DNA from: Alisma plantago-aquatica
Lineage: Eukaryota > Streptophyta > Magnoliopsida > Alismatales > Alismataceae
Length of the DNA stretch: 64,000 nt
Assembly: GCA_963693085.1 (NCBI GenBank)
Contig: OY856412.1
Location: forward strand, 1,057,558,244-1,057,622,243
Reading direction: 5' to 3'
Part shown: piece by piece, positions 1 through 11,649 of the stretch
Layout: the number at the start of each line of letters is the position of its first letter
Numbering within the stretch: position 1 is the first letter of the stretch
The notes under the pieces: generated by a model
Database searches by the model: none
What the model saw: only the letters and a program-made list of their open reading frames with translations
Told to the model about the DNA's origin: nothing
Translations under genes and position numbers: made by a program

Positions 1-726
1 GCAAGAGAAGAAAATGAAGACTCTCAAGAGGTAAGCCTAGTTGATCTTTCTAAAGAAGAGTTAGTTACTAGTTTACAAGAAACTCATGATAAGTATGTTG
101 ATGCCAAGAAGAAACTAAAGAAGGCTATAAAATCAAATAATGAGCTCATTGCCAAAATAGATGAACTTTCTTATGAAAAGAACAACATTGATCTTGAAAA
201 TGTATCTTTAAAAACATCTTTAGATGATTGCACTAGAAAGCTACTCAATTTGGAAACCAATGTTGATCTTCTATCAAAAGAAAAGACTGATTTGCTAGCT
301 AAACTACAAGATTATCAAACTCAACCTATCTTGTGCAACCATTCAGACTATGATAATATTGTAAAAGAAAAGGATTCATTATTTTCTGATTTAGACCAAG
401 CAAGAAAAGATATACATAAGAAGATGAATGACATTGCTACGTTGCAAAGAGAACTTTATAAGTTAAGAAGAAAAGATATTCTTGATAACATATTGAAAGT
501 TGGTAATGTTTTCAATGGAAGAAAAGGGTTGGGATATGTTCCAAAGAAAAACCAACCCAAAAAGACCCAAACTATGTTTGTACCCAAGAACACAATGACT
601 AGAAAGAGAAATGAAATTGACTCTATTACTTGTTATTTCTGCTTACGTCTTGGACATTATTGTTTTTCATGCCCCTACAAGACTAAGGAGTCCGACTTAG
701 TTTGGATCCCAAAACCCCAAACTTAG
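1..726 (+). CDS. Gag C-terminal part (partial), copia element
   Basis: Frame 1 is open from the window edge to a stop at 724-726, giving 241 visible residues; the start lies outside. The first ~150 residues are rich in Lys, Glu, Asp and Leu with heptad-like spacing, suggesting a coiled coil. Near the end is a CX2CX4HX4C zinc knuckle (CYFC...GH...C, about nt 628-670), the nucleic-acid-binding motif of retrotransposon Gag. The protein would form the cytoplasmic virus-like particle that packages element RNA. It ends in WIPKPQT and a stop, so Gag is not fused to Pol here. Met at 250 is internal, not the start. Confidence 0.85.
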   Translation, partial: AREENEDSQEVSLVDLSKEELVTSLQETHDKYVDAKKKLKKAIKSNNELIAKIDELSYEKNNIDLENVSLKTSLDDCTRKLLNLETNVDLLSKEKTDLLAKLQDYQTQPILCNHSDYDNIVKEKDSLFSDLDQARKDIHKKMNDIATLQRELYKLRRKDILDNILKVGNVFNGRKGLGYVPKKNQPKKTQTMFVPKNTMTRKRNEIDSITCYFCLRLGHYCFSCPYKTKESDLVWIPKPQT

Positions 727-1127
727 AAGAATGGAATGTAGTTGAGATATGACCAAATGCTTAATTTTGCTATCTATATTGTCTTATCTCAACAAAAGGT
801 GCTATGCTTATTGTTATTATTTTTCTGCATTGCTGAAACAGAAATTCTGTCGGTCGAAGTATTGTCGACCAAGCTCTGGGTCGGTCGAAGTATTGTCGAC
901 CGACTGGATGTCTTTAACAAATAAAAATTTTACAGCACCTATTTCGGTCGAAAATTGGTCAACCGAGAAATTTTCTGTGTTTTTGCTTGTGATACAGTAA
1001 CCTGCTCGATCGACAAATTGTCGACCGAGACAAATATCGGTCGAACAATTGTCGACCGACTGGTTTTCTGTATCAGAACTTTTATATATAAGCACTTAAA
1101 AGGTTTCTAACCATATCGGACCATCAC
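727..1127 (+). repeat. Gag-pol spacer with five short inverted repeats
   Basis: This 401-bp non-coding spacer separates the gag stop from pol. It holds five inverted repeats with arms TCGGTCGA / TCGACCGA or close variants, at about 850-870, 880-904, 944-967, 1006-1028 and 1037-1060, with loops of 5 to 8 nt. The same arm sequence recurs four times in the 3' LTR (4946-5147). Short open frames crossing the spacer on both strands repeat SVD/SVE..STD-like words only because the DNA is palindromic; I do not treat them as genes. Confidence 0.8.
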
Positions 1128-4100
1128 ATGGGTACCAAAATCTACATTCTAATGCAGGAATGGGTAGTTGACAGTGGCTGTTCCAAACACATGACCGGGA
1201 ACAAGGACGCATTTCAAACTTTTGAAGAAAAGAAAAGTGGAACGGTCACCTTTGGAGACAATGGTAAGGGAAAAATCGTTGGAATAGGTAATGTTGGAAC
1301 AAATCTCGAAATTAAAAATGTTCTACTTGTTGATGGATTGCATCATAATCTAATAAGTGTAAGTCAACTATGTGATAGTGGTTATGATGTGTTATTTAAC
1401 AAAACTTGCTGCAAACTATTGATAGAAAACACTACAAATGTCGTTTATGAAGGAAATAGAGTTGGAAATCTTTATATCCTTAAACCTAACTCTATGAAAT
1501 CAGTAGTAGGTAAATGCTTGCTTGCAAATGAAAATACCTTACAACTATGGCATAAAAAGCTAGGACATGCTAGTTCCCATGCTATTAAAAAGTTAGTGAA
1601 ATATGATCTTGTTCGTGGATTACCTACTTTGTCTTTTGATCAAGTTGAAAATTGTGAACCCTGCACAATGGGAAAGCAAACCAAAACATCTTTTAAATCA
1701 AAACATGTACTTAGCACCAGTAGATCCTTAGAATTAATTCATATGGACTTATTTGGACCAATGAGGACACAATCTATTGGTGGTAAACGATATTGTTTTG
1801 TTATTGTTGATGATTATAGTAGATATACATGGGTACATTTTATTGCAACTAAAGATGATACTATTCATGTCTTTATGCAATTTTGTTCCAAGATTGAAAA
1901 TCTTTTACAACATAAAATATGTACCATTAGAAGTGATCATGGTGGTGAATTTGAGAATCATACATTTGAGACCTTTTGTACATCTCAAGGGTATACTCAT
2001 AATTTTTATGCTCCACGTACCCCACAACAAAATGGTATAGTTGAACGAAAAAATCGATCTCTACAGGAAATGGCTAGGACCATGATGCTTGAACACAACA
2101 CACCTAAAACCTTTTGGGCTGAAGCTGTAAACACTGCTTGTTATGTGCTTAATAGAGTAACTGTTCACTCTCATTTGAAGAAAACTCCATATGAAATATT
2201 ACACTCTAAGAAACCTAGAGTTGACTATTTTCATACTTTTGGCTCCACATGTTACATTTTAAATACCAAAGATGATAGAGACAAGTTTGATTCTAAATCA
2301 CACAAAGCATTCTTCTTGGGATATTCCACTTCTAGCAAAGCCTTTAGAGTATATAACACTATCTCTAGAAAAGTTGAGGAATCCATTCATGTTTCTTTTC
2401 ATGAAGAATCAAAGTCTGAAAATCTAGATATCATTGATCTCACCAATCAATTCGACAATATAACCATTTCCAATGATAGTGAGAAAATTCCTATATCCGA
2501 TCCCCAAGTTGAAACACAACCCACACCTAGGCTTATCAAGGATCATCCCCAAGAACTAATTATTGGAGATCCAAATGATAAAGTCAAAACTCGGTCATCC
2601 TTCAAAGATGTTGCAAACATGGCTTTTGTTTCTATCATTGAACCTAAGAAGATATCCGAAGCTCTTAAGGATGATTACTGGATAATTGCCATGCAAGAGG
2701 AGTTAAATCAATTCACTAAAAATGATGTATGGGATTTAGTTCCTAAACCACAAGATAAAACTATCATAGGAACTAAATGGGTATTTAGGAACAAGCTCAA
2801 TGAGGCAGGAGAAGTAATAAGGAATAAAGCTCGGTTAGTAGCACAAGGATATAATCAACAAGAAGGAATAGATTTTGATGAAACATATGCACCCGTAGCT
2901 AGACTTGAAGCTATTAGGATGTTACTAGCTATTGCTGCCCATAAAAACATTAAGCTATATCAAATGGATGTCAAAAGTGCATTTCTAAATGGCATCATAC
3001 AAGAAGAAGTTTATGTTGCTCAACCACCTGGCTTTGAAATACCAGAAAAAGGTGACCATGTTTATAAACTTAAAAAGGCACTTTATGGTCTAAAACAAGC
3101 ACCTAGGAATTGGTATGAACGGCTCAAGACATATCTTTTTGATAATGGTTTTTCTATTGGAAATTCAGATTCTACTTTATTTTTCAAAACATATGCATAT
3201 GATTTTCTAGTTGTGCAAATTTATGTTGATGACATTATTTTTGGAGCTTCTAATGATTCATTATGCACACAATTCAGTGCCATTATGCAAAAAGAATTTG
3301 AAATGAGTCTCATGGGTGAACTAACATTCTTTCTTGGTTTTCAAATTAAGCAAACACCTGCAGGAATTTTCATAAGCCAAGAAAAATATACTAAAGAACT
3401 TTTAAAACGTTTTGGGATGGATCAATGCAAACATGCTACTACTCCTATGGCTACCTCTATCAAAATTGATAAGGATGAAAATGGGGAACCTATTGATAAT
3501 TCCTTATATAGAGCCATGATTGGTAGTTTGCTATACTTAACTGCTTCTCGACCGGACATTATGTTTTCTGTTGGTCTTTGTGCTCGATTTCAATCCCAAC
3601 CTATGCAATCTCATTTTCTAGCGGTTAAAAGAATTCTTAGATATCTAGCTGGTACTACTTGTCTTGGTTTATGGTATCCAAAAGGACAATCTCTAGATTT
3701 TAAAGCATATACTGATGCGGATTATGCTGGTTGTCGACTTGATCGCAAAAGTACTAGTGGTGGATGTTTCTTATTAGGGAGAGCCTTAGTATCTTGGTTT
3801 AGCAAGAAACAAAATACGGTTGCCCTATCTACAACTGAAGCTGAATATATGGCAGCCGGGTCTTGTTGTGCTCAAGTGCTTTATATGCAACAGGTATTAA
3901 GCGATTATGGTTTTAATCTTTCATCTACACCTATTTTTTGTGACAACACGAGCGCCATAAACTTAGCACACAATCCTATTTTACACAGCAGGGCAAAACA
4001 CATTGAAATCCGTCATCACTTCTTAAGGGATCACATCTCAAAGAATCATGTTTCCCTCCATCATGTTGATACGGAAAATCAATTGGCTGATATTTTTACA

Positions 4101-4193
4101 AAACCGCTTCCACTAGATCAATTCAACAACGTTAGGAAGCAATTGCTTATTACTCCTTTGGAAGATGTTTTCTTTGATATCTGCGGTTCTTAA
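1128..4193 (+). CDS. Copia Pol polyprotein (protease, integrase, RT, RNase H)
   Basis: 1021 residues with no internal stop. Domains in order: aspartic protease with DSG at residues 15-17; integrase zinc site H142-H147-C176-C179; integrase core with D207, D270 and E306 (DD35E spacing); reverse transcriptase with D614 and YVDD at 699-702; RNase H with D863, E906 and D939. All catalytic residues I looked for are present. The first Met is only 14 codons before the protease motif, so the N-terminus is short and the natural start uncertain; expression after the upstream gag stop and 400-bp spacer would need recoding, splicing or internal initiation. The enzymes copy element RNA into DNA and insert it. 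There is no envelope-like frame after RNase H. Confidence 0.93.
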   Translation: MGTKIYILMQEWVVDSGCSKHMTGNKDAFQTFEEKKSGTVTFGDNGKGKIVGIGNVGTNLEIKNVLLVDGLHHNLISVSQLCDSGYDVLFNKTCCKLLIENTTNVVYEGNRVGNLYILKPNSMKSVVGKCLLANENTLQLWHKKLGHASSHAIKKLVKYDLVRGLPTLSFDQVENCEPCTMGKQTKTSFKSKHVLSTSRSLELIHMDLFGPMRTQSIGGKRYCFVIVDDYSRYTWVHFIATKDDTIHVFMQFCSKIENLLQHKICTIRSDHGGEFENHTFETFCTSQGYTHNFYAPRTPQQNGIVERKNRSLQEMARTMMLEHNTPKTFWAEAVNTACYVLNRVTVHSHLKKTPYEILHSKKPRVDYFHTFGSTCYILNTKDDRDKFDSKSHKAFFLGYSTSSKAFRVYNTISRKVEESIHVSFHEESKSENLDIIDLTNQFDNITISNDSEKIPISDPQVETQPTPRLIKDHPQELIIGDPNDKVKTRSSFKDVANMAFVSIIEPKKISEALKDDYWIIAMQEELNQFTKNDVWDLVPKPQDKTIIGTKWVFRNKLNEAGEVIRNKARLVAQGYNQQEGIDFDETYAPVARLEAIRMLLAIAAHKNIKLYQMDVKSAFLNGIIQEEVYVAQPPGFEIPEKGDHVYKLKKALYGLKQAPRNWYERLKTYLFDNGFSIGNSDSTLFFKTYAYDFLVVQIYVDDIIFGASNDSLCTQFSAIMQKEFEMSLMGELTFFLGFQIKQTPAGIFISQEKYTKELLKRFGMDQCKHATTPMATSIKIDKDENGEPIDNSLYRAMIGSLLYLTASRPDIMFSVGLCARFQSQPMQSHFLAVKRILRYLAGTTCLGLWYPKGQSLDFKAYTDADYAGCRLDRKSTSGGCFLLGRALVSWFSKKQNTVALSTTEAEYMAAGSCCAQVLYMQQVLSDYGFNLSSTPIFCDNTSAINLAHNPILHSRAKHIEIRHHFLRDHISKNHVSLHHVDTENQLADIFTKPLPLDQFNNVRKQLLITPLEDVFFDICGS

Positions 4194-4609
4194 AACAAAT
4201 CCGTTTACTTGTTTCATTTTGGCTTTTCAATGGACATCTTTTTCATTCGATTTGACGGAATATCTAATTAAGGGGGAGTTTTTATCAAAACAGTTATCTA
4301 ATTAAGGGGGAGTTTTTTTATTAAAACGGTTATCTTTTTGAAATGACAAAGGGGGAGAGATATATAAAACTATAACTTAGTATTTATGAAAAACTCAATC
4401 AATGAGTTTCATAAATACACTCTTGGCTTTACATTGAAAGTTGCTACATTCCCAAATGAACTGGATTTCATGTTCCATAATTCATTGGGAATAATAAGCA
4501 CACATTTTATAAACAAGAGGAAAAGATACATAAGGCAATCTAAAGGTATGAAATTCATATGTTTTATATTTATTTTGGAAATGTTTGTCATCTTCAAAAA
4601 GGGGGAGAT
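4194..4609 (+). other. 3' untranslated region with four polypurine runs
   Basis: Between the pol stop and the LTR, GGGGGAG occurs at 4272, 4306, 4351 and 4601. The first two lie in a partly duplicated segment (CTAATTAAGGGGGAGTTTTT). Only the last, directly before TGTTGG at 4610, is placed to prime plus-strand synthesis at the LTR edge. Confidence 0.75.
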
Positions 4610-6016
4610 TGTTGGCTAAATGGACATCTAAAAATCCCTTTGTTTCGATGATGACAAACATTTCATTCTTATTAATCTAACGAGCTACTTGAGTGTGCAG
4701 GATGACAAAGTCGCAAGGGAAAATCCAAGAGCTTACTTAGTTTTATTTTCATGCAATGTAATCAATGTTGTAAAACTTGTACAAATATATAATGTACAAG
4801 TACTTAGATTTGCATGTAAATCAAGCGTTAGATTTTCCCTAGCCAAACACCATAGTTAGACATGTCATCCCATTTGAATAGAATCACCTTTGCACACTCA
4901 CACATATAATTAGTTCTTAAATTGAAACCTTGAAACAGGATCATTCTCGGTCGACAAACTCCTCGACCGAGACACTCTCGGTCGACCATCTTCTCGACCG
5001 AGAAAGATCCAAAGTAGCCGTTAGACACAACAGACAAGTTAGTTGGTAGTTGAAGAAAGACGTTGCAAATTACTTGTTCCAGAGAGCCTGTCGGTCGACA
5101 AAACTTCGACCGAGTAGGTGTCTCGGTCGACCATTTGTCGACCGAGATGGTCTCTGACAGCAACTGCAGAATAAATTAATTAGTCGTTGTTAAAGCAACA
5201 ACTTTGTACCTAACGGCTAGTTAAGCACTTAGAAACCCCTAGAAGTTGTCTAGAACGTCCTTAAGCATACTTAGGCCATTCCTATAAATAGGACAAGCCA
5301 TAGGACACTAGAATTCACTTGTTACACTTGAGAATACACTTGAGCATACTTGAGCAATCTGTTGCAAGCAAATTTGAGCACTGTGATCATTGGCCTACAT
5401 TCATCTTAGCTCAATTTCGTGTCCTATAGGCTAGATTCTCCTACCCACAACAATCACAAGTTCACATACTTGGCTAGGAGATCTTACGCTTGATCTAGGC
5501 ATATCAAGCCTTGGGCTTAAAGGATAAGTTGTAATTTCCTTTTCCTTTCTTGTTCCTGTTTATCTTTTGTACTCTCCTTGCTACTCCTAGGGTTGGAGGC
5601 TGCGGATTGGAGAGGGTTGACTTCTCAGGTGGAGAAGGGGACTTCAAGCTACTTCAAGAAGGCTATCGCAAGGGAAGCTACTTCAGAAGGCTGGTGCAAC
5701 GGGAGTTGGTGCATCTACTTCAAGGGAAGGCTACTTCAAGGTTGGCGATTACTTCTAGGTGAAGGCTGCTTGAAGGGTTTAGGAAAAGAGATTGTATTTT
5801 ATGTAAATTCCTTGAAGAGGTAATAAAATAAATTTCTTTTCAAATCCCGGTTGGGTAAGCAACCGGGTAGTGGATTGACGGCTATAGTATTTGCTATAGT
5901 TGGAACCACTCTAAACCTTGTGTCTCCTTGTCCAATATTTTCTTTGTGGTTGTTTAAGTTCAATAATTGTTAAATTATCTATAAAACTCTATTCACCCCC
6001 CCTCTAGTAGTTTTCA
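4610..6016 (+). repeat. 3' LTR of SIRE-like element
   Basis: Starts TGTTGGCTAAAT right after the polypurine tract and ends TTTTCA at 6016 after a CTATTCACCCCCCCTCTAG run, a usual SIRE-type ending. The solo LTR at 49944-51466 aligns at both ends and in the middle (GGAACCACTCTAAAC). It contains four TCGGTCGA/TCGACCGA hairpins at 4946-4972, 4976-5002, 5091-5115 and 5121-5147. The 3' edge is inferred from the CA end and may be a few bases off. Confidence 0.75.
5283..5289 (+). promoter_or_regulatory. TATA box of SIRE-like LTR
   Basis: CCTATAAATAGGA lies in mid-LTR, where the U3 promoter of a copia LTR is expected. The solo copy has TTTAAATAGGA at the matching place (about 50640). Confidence 0.6.
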
Positions 6017-6439
6017 TGGGTGTGTTGGTGTCTGGAAACACATGTGTGTTGGGCAACACGGACATTCTGAGTCCTCCATAGCATGATTGTGTTGTCCATC
6101 ACAGTCGTTCTATTGAGCTTTTCTTCAATTTTTGAACTACTGCTCTCTGTGTGATTTTTAACTGGACCAGCATGACTGTTCCTTGGCACCACATCCGTGT
6201 CGGGTCTTCAATTGCACTTTGAGCTTCAACTTTAGAGTTCAATGGTTGTATATGATTTACTTGAGTCTTGGACACTAGGGTAGGTTTAGGAAGCTCTTGG
6301 ACCTTCCTTTGACCCCTCAATGGTGGAGGAACCCTAGGACCACCCTTCTTCTCTCCCGTCCATCCAAGTGTGGTCCAAGTACCTAAAAACCACATCAAGA
6401 AAGTCCATAAGTCCATTTGATAGAAATATGCATATTGAG
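6017..6439. other. Unassigned segment between two elements
   Basis: About 420 bp that match neither the SIRE-like LTR nor the LARD2 LTR by eye. A 105-codon open frame on the minus strand (6099-6416) has no family motif I recognise. A perfect short inverted repeat, GTGTTGGGCAACAC, lies near 6045. It may be a remnant of another LTR. Confidence 0.4.
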
Positions 6440-7632
6440 GGAAATAACATATAATCTAACAGGTATAGATGTTATTAAAGTGAAATAATACACAAGATGA
6501 AGCCCTAAATCAGGGATGCATCAGTAGTAAAACACATATAACAAATATTCAACGCATATGCTACATGACTTGTCAACTTTTGTTCATTTTCTCTTAAATT
6601 ACTTCTCTTGTACCTCACCAAGTAGAATTTGTCATGCCCGAGTCTCATTTCAATGACTCACTATCTCTATCTTAGGGTTTAGACAGCCATCCTATGACAT
6701 CAACAACAAACTGTGGTCTATAATAGGGTTTCCTAAAGAGACTCAAGTTCTTATCTCAGGTACACAAGATATGAACATATAGAACAACATATCAATATAT
6801 CACATATCATTATATTTCACATGTTTTATAGTTTACATATCATCAAAGTTTATTCCTCATGGAGATAGACTTTCACAAAAGGGGAACTAGGGTCAGAATC
6901 ACACCATATGACTCATACCTAAATCCTGGTGGTCTAACCTTTAAGGTCTAGATCTACACATCACACATCCTTCTCATAATAATTTGATTTCTACTAGGAG
7001 ATCAGTTTCATTTCCCTAGTGTGGCACTAAGGTGACACTCATAGTGTTTAGGGCATCTTATAGAAAATTCAAATCATCATTAACATATGTGTATATTCTC
7101 ACCTGACTAGATTGACATAAAGAAGATTAGGGTTAACAAGTAAGACAAGCAGTATATCAAAAATTAAAATGATCTATGATTTACAACATTCAAGGTTATT
7201 TCCCATTTCCAAATTATTTTATATGATTCATCATCAGTCTACTATTATCCTGAGACATCATCTCATCATCCAGCCATTACCCTAAATAGATTTTCTCAAA
7301 TGCATGTATTCATTGTATGTTAATTTAATCTCAACATATTTCTTATTATATCATTTTATATTAGAATTACCATCAAGTATTCTTAGAGACATTAGAATTA
7401 GCAACAATATAGGCATATAGACATATTATATCATCATGCTAAAAATAGGTTTATCAACATATACTTATTCCATACAATTTCCATAGATGTAATTATATTT
7501 CAAGCATAAATGTGCATGACATGCTTAAATCTCCTCTTTTATTATTTAGCACTCTTCATTTGGGGTTACTAATCAATACATGTTTGATTCGCATATGAAG
7601 TCCACCAGAATAGACCACAATTAGAGTATAAG
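6440..7632 (-). repeat. LARD2-family LTR, distal part (- strand)
   Basis: Read on the minus strand this matches the LARD2 LTR from about 33490 to 34830: the GGTTACTAATCAA block near 7563, the GACCTTAAAGGTTAGACC block near 6930, the stretch beginning near 34500, and the GGTGAGGTACAAG block near 6615. It ends at ATAAG (7628-7632), the duplicated target of the gypsy insertion. Its continuation is at 49156-53134. The far end of the LTR is missing, cut near 6440. Confidence 0.75.
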
Positions 7633-8091
7633 TGTTATGACCCCCTGCCCCTGTTATCCCCCTAAAAAGGATAATCGGGATGTCAAGGGCCATAATCATA
7701 ATTCTAGGATAAGGATTAGCAAGTAACCAATAGTAATCAAGAAATTTCATTATATGAAAAAGATTTTGATACAAAGATAACCTTACCTCAAGGGAGTTAC
7801 ATGGAAAGTAAATCTAAAGTTTCAACAAAAAGAAATTCTAACTAACTATAATCCTCCATATATAAAATTAGTTTTCCTTCCTTCTTGGTGCAATCTTCTT
7901 GCAATTCCATCTTTCGAGTTAACAGCAGTTCACCCTCAAATGCCATGAAACAAAACGATGAATATATTTCTATATCGGTATGTGAGAGAAACACAATATG
8001 CACATGTATGGGTAACAACATAGTTAGCCATATTTACAATTATCAAATAATCATAACGCATTATGTTTTCTTCCCTTAATCTATGTGGCAT

Positions 8092-8258
8092 ACCCACTCA
8101 CCAGAGGCATCCATTCTCATCATACTCACTCTCTAGGAGTACTACTATGATCTACCCACTCACCGGGTGTGATTTCCATCCATACCCACTCTCTAGGGGT
8201 GTTCAAGATATCATACTCACTCTCTCAGAGTATTTATTATCTATCCCACTCACTGGGG
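8092..8258. repeat. Six short stem-loop modules with an ACTC core in the gypsy LTR
   Basis: A core ACTC(A/T)C repeats at roughly 30-base intervals, near 8095, 8125, 8156, 8186, 8216 and 8247. Most copies are flanked by complementary arms that differ between copies: ACCC/GGGT twice, ATACTC/GAGTAT (8213-8218 with 8228-8233) and CCC/GGG. The first copy is imperfect. LARD2 LTRs hold a single similar block, GTATCCACTCACTGGGG, near 35293. Confidence 0.6.
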
Positions 8259-9337
8259 TTGCTTTCTATAATTTACATGCATGCATTTATTCAGAGATAA
8301 TATAATGGGCTAGAGAAAGTTATTTTCATATATTGTGATACTCATATGGGCTTTGTCGATGGTAGGAAATTTATAAACAAGCAAGAAGTTAATTTGCAAG
8401 TCCATTTGGGTACCTCGAAAAAATCTTGGAAGTCAGTTAAGTTAGGTAGTTCTGGGTGTAACCACGTACCTTTCTCAAAAGTAACTTGATGTCAAAGCAA
8501 AAGGAAACAAAAGAAACCAATCAAGCAATTGTCCTAAAAATAAAGCATAATACCCATGTATTATTATTTTATCTAAAATCTTCCACTAAGACTGACTTGG
8601 GGTCCAATTTAGGGTTTTGGGGTCAAATTAGGGTTTCATTAGGTTTTTGCCTTTCCAAACCCTAATTATCACTTTTAATGCCTTTTTGGTTTTCAAGCCT
8701 TAAATTTACCATCATGTGCATTTTTAACTCAAGAAAACCCTAATTCATGAAATTATGAACTATTAATCTCAAATTAGATCCAAGATTCCCTTTTATCCAA
8801 AAATATTAGTCTTTGACTACTAATATCAATTAAACATATTAAGATCATCAAAACCTAGAAGCTAGGGTTTTTATACATTAAACACAATAAATTTGGTACC
8901 TTTAGGCACTTTTAGAATCAGAGATATAACTAGCCAATGCAAAAATAGGGGAAAAGATTGAGTTGCCCTTACCTGTTCTAAAGAGGAGTCGAGGGTAATC
9001 CTAACTTTTCATAGTGAGTCGTCTTCCACCTCTCGCTCAACCTTTCTTTGTGAGTAGTTGGTCAACTGGGATGTTCACTTTGTGATCTAGCCTTCTTGAG
9101 TAATGAAGGAAGGTCCTAGCACCTCCACCTACCCATGACGAACTCACTGAGGGTCTCAATTTCCTCAAGGTGGTCAGAGTCGAGCTAGTGATATGGTGGT
9201 GCCTCCGATGAGGTTGTAGAGAAAACCAGAAGGTCGGGGATTGGGCTTGAAGAAGAATTAGAGACAGAGAGGGATCCTTCACATGTAGAAGAGCCTTGTA
9301 GAGATAGTTGTGGGTTCGTAGAGGGTCTATTCTCCCT

Positions 9338-9344
9338 TATATAG
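9338..9344 (-). promoter_or_regulatory. TATA box of gypsy LTR (- strand)
   Basis: CTTATATAGTC on the plus strand reads GACTATATAAG on the minus strand. The same motif is kept in the 5' LTR copy near 48240 (CCTTATATAGTCC), about 900 bp from the LTR start, where a U3 promoter is expected. Confidence 0.55.
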
Positions 9345-10262
9345 TCTCGGGATAAGGGAGTGGGGTTCAGTTCATGGCGGCAATTTTTGAAAACCCTAGA
9401 TTGGAAGGAGAATCCTAGGTAAGGTAGATGTGGTTTCTCCTCACCAATCTGGACGAAATGTTTCTAGAGTCACACATGGATTGGTTTGGAATAAAATCAA
9501 AAAAGGAAATGCATGTGTACTATTCTCGAGTTTCCTATTTTGTTTCAAACTAGATGATGATCGGTCACCCTTAGATCTGAGATCCATGGCCTAGATCACA
9601 TGCACAACCAAAGGGGTTGGGTCCCTAGTTTCTTTTTTTCTGAATTGGTCTAAATCGTGACATTTAATGTATACATCCATTTACCCAATCACTTTAGGAT
9701 TTTTGGAAAATTCTATGTCTTTCACTCCTTGAATCCTTTTAATCCCAAATTTTAAGGGGAAGTCTTTATTGACTTTATCCAAGTGTGGGCGAGGTTTGAG
9801 ACCAAACCTTGAAAATAAAATATACTTCTCTTAAGTTTTATCCTTTATCTCATTCTTTAAAGTATTAAATCAATCATTTTCTCTTTATATATTTTCCATA
9901 TCCTTTATCTTAATTACTTTTTGTCATTAGGAACCGTGTGAGAGTGAAATCAAACCATTAGTAGCCTTTAACACCACTTTTCTAGAGAATTCCACATGAT
10001 TCCATCATGTATCACAACAATATCTATTATTTTTGGAAATACATTTATTATTTGTTTTTATTTCTTTCTTTTTTCCTTATATTTATCATTGGATTATTGC
10101 AAGATAGTAGAACCACGAAAATCCTTGCAATGGTGATATTTTAAATCAAACCCATACTTCTACGAACAAGGCATATAAATCACTTATTATTTCGCTATTT
10201 AAAATAAAAAAAGAGTAAAACTATATGAAAAACCAAGTTATAACATCCTCTCCCTCTTATAG

Positions 10263-11649
10263 GAATTTTGTCCTCAACATTCAACTAATCATACAAAAAG
10301 AGATGAGACTTTTCCATGTCTATATTTATCTCCCATGCGGCTTCATCCTCTCTATGGTGGTTCCAGAGAACCTTTACGATCTCAATCTTTTTATTTTTTA
10401 GTTATTTCACCTTGGTATCTAGTATCTTCATTGATGACTCATGATATGTCAGTCTCCCTTAGAGTTCTATAGGTTTAATATTTAGCAGGTGGGTAGGATC
10501 CTTCACATAGCACTTTAGATTGGACGCATGGAACACATCATTCATCATATTATATTGTGGTGGTAAGGCTAAACGATAGGTGACTTTGGCAATATGTTCT
10601 AAAATCTCAAATGGATCCACATATCAGGGACTCAGTGCTCCTCTATTCTTAGCTATAGCTCGGAGGGGTTAGATTTTTAGAAACACATGTTCACCTACAG
10701 TGAAGTGAAAATAAGTTTGTTTCACATTAGCATGCGACTTATGTTGATCTGGGGCTCTCTTTATCCTTTGCTTGATCAAAGTGACTTTATCATCATATAA
10801 CTATAGTTTTTCTGACTTGATCAAGGTCATTTCACTAACATCATCCTGGTGAAGCGGTAACCGACACGGCCTCCCATAAAGAGCTTTGTATGGAGGCAGC
10901 CTGATACTTTCTTGCTAGCTATTATTGTAACCAAACTCATCTAAGGGTAGGTACTTCTCCCATGATCCACCTCAAGTGAGCTCCCATGATCCGCCCCAAT
11001 TGAGCACACATGCTCTCAACAGATATTCTAATGTCTTAATCATCCTTTCTAACCATCAGTTTGGGGTGATAATTTGTACTAAATTTTAGCCATGTACTGA
11101 GTTCCTCTTGAACTTCTTTCCACAATTTTGAAGTGAACTTAGGGTCACAATCAGAAATAATCAAACTCAGAACACTATGTAAACATACTATTTCCCTAAT
11201 ATACAACTCAGCTAGGTCTAACACCTTGGTAGCAACTTTTAGGGCTAAGAAGTGTGTTGACTTGGTTGGCACGTCCACCAAAACCCATATAGCATCTTGT
11301 CCTTTTCTCATCTTAGGAGGACCCACTATGAAATCCATACTGATCTAATCCCATTTCCACTCAAGAATCTCAATTGATTGTAGTAGTCCATCACGCCGTT
11401 GGTGTTCAGCCTTCTCCATATCGCATGTAAAACAAGTAGCCATATACATTGCTATGTCTCTCTTCATTATAGACCACAAAATTATCATTGTAGGTCTTTA
11501 AAAATCTTGGTTGCATCGGGGTTCACTATGTACTTTGATCCATGTGCCTCTTACAAGATGTGATCCTTTAAGAGTGAATCCTCAGGAACCCAAGTTTGAC
11601 TTTTGTAATGGATCCACCATCAACACCAGTTGAGGGATTTTGAGGTTTC
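10263..11649 (-). pseudogene. Gypsy integrase and chromodomain remnant
   Basis: Read on the minus strand. About 11340-11530 matches the integrase zinc-binding region and linker (CFTCDMEKAEHQRR, then LLQSIEILEWKW). 11036-11338 is a 100-codon open piece of the catalytic core (MDFIVGPPKMRKGQDAIWV, with a D in SDCDPKF). 10263-10400 is a chromodomain-like tail (KVLWNHHREDEAAWE, DMEKSH). Stops and a frame break separate the pieces, so no functional integrase can be made. The upstream part of pol was cut off at 11650 by the Angela-like copia insertion. The tail strongly resembles the coding relic at the end of LARD1 (25470-25600). Confidence 0.8.

Larger units (their letters stand above)
1..6016 (+). 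mobile_element. SIRE-like Ty1/copia retrotransposon, 3' part
   Basis: The order gag end, protease, integrase, reverse transcriptase, RNase H, polypurine tract, LTR is that of a Ty1/copia element. The 5' LTR and start of gag lie left of the window, so the two LTRs cannot be compared and the target duplication cannot be confirmed; the 5 bases after the 3' LTR are TGGGT. The SIRE/Maximus assignment rests on the coiled-coil gag tail, the reverse transcriptase wording and the GGGGGAG polypurine runs, and is an inference. A solo LTR of the same family lies at 49944-51466. Confidence 0.85.
7633..10245 (-). repeat. 3' LTR of gypsy element
   Basis: 2613 bp between a TG at 7633 and a CA at 10244-10245 on the plus strand. 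On the minus strand the LTR begins TGTTATAACTTG, directly after a polypurine tract (plus 10246-10262, TCCTCTCCCTCTTAT). Positions 8970-10245 align with 47866-49155. The short frame at 9037-9282 (-) lies in the R/U5 part; a broken counterpart is at 47868-48185, and I do not call it a gene. Confidence 0.8.

Noticed and set aside
850..1061. Regularly spaced palindromes resembling a CRISPR array
   Set aside because: Arms are only 8 bases, the loops are 5-8 bases rather than spacers, and the context is a plant retrotransposon.
4828..5163. 111-codon minus-strand frame in the SIRE-like LTR
   Set aside because: Its repeated SVD..STE words come from the palindromic hairpins; it is antisense to the LTR and has no motif.
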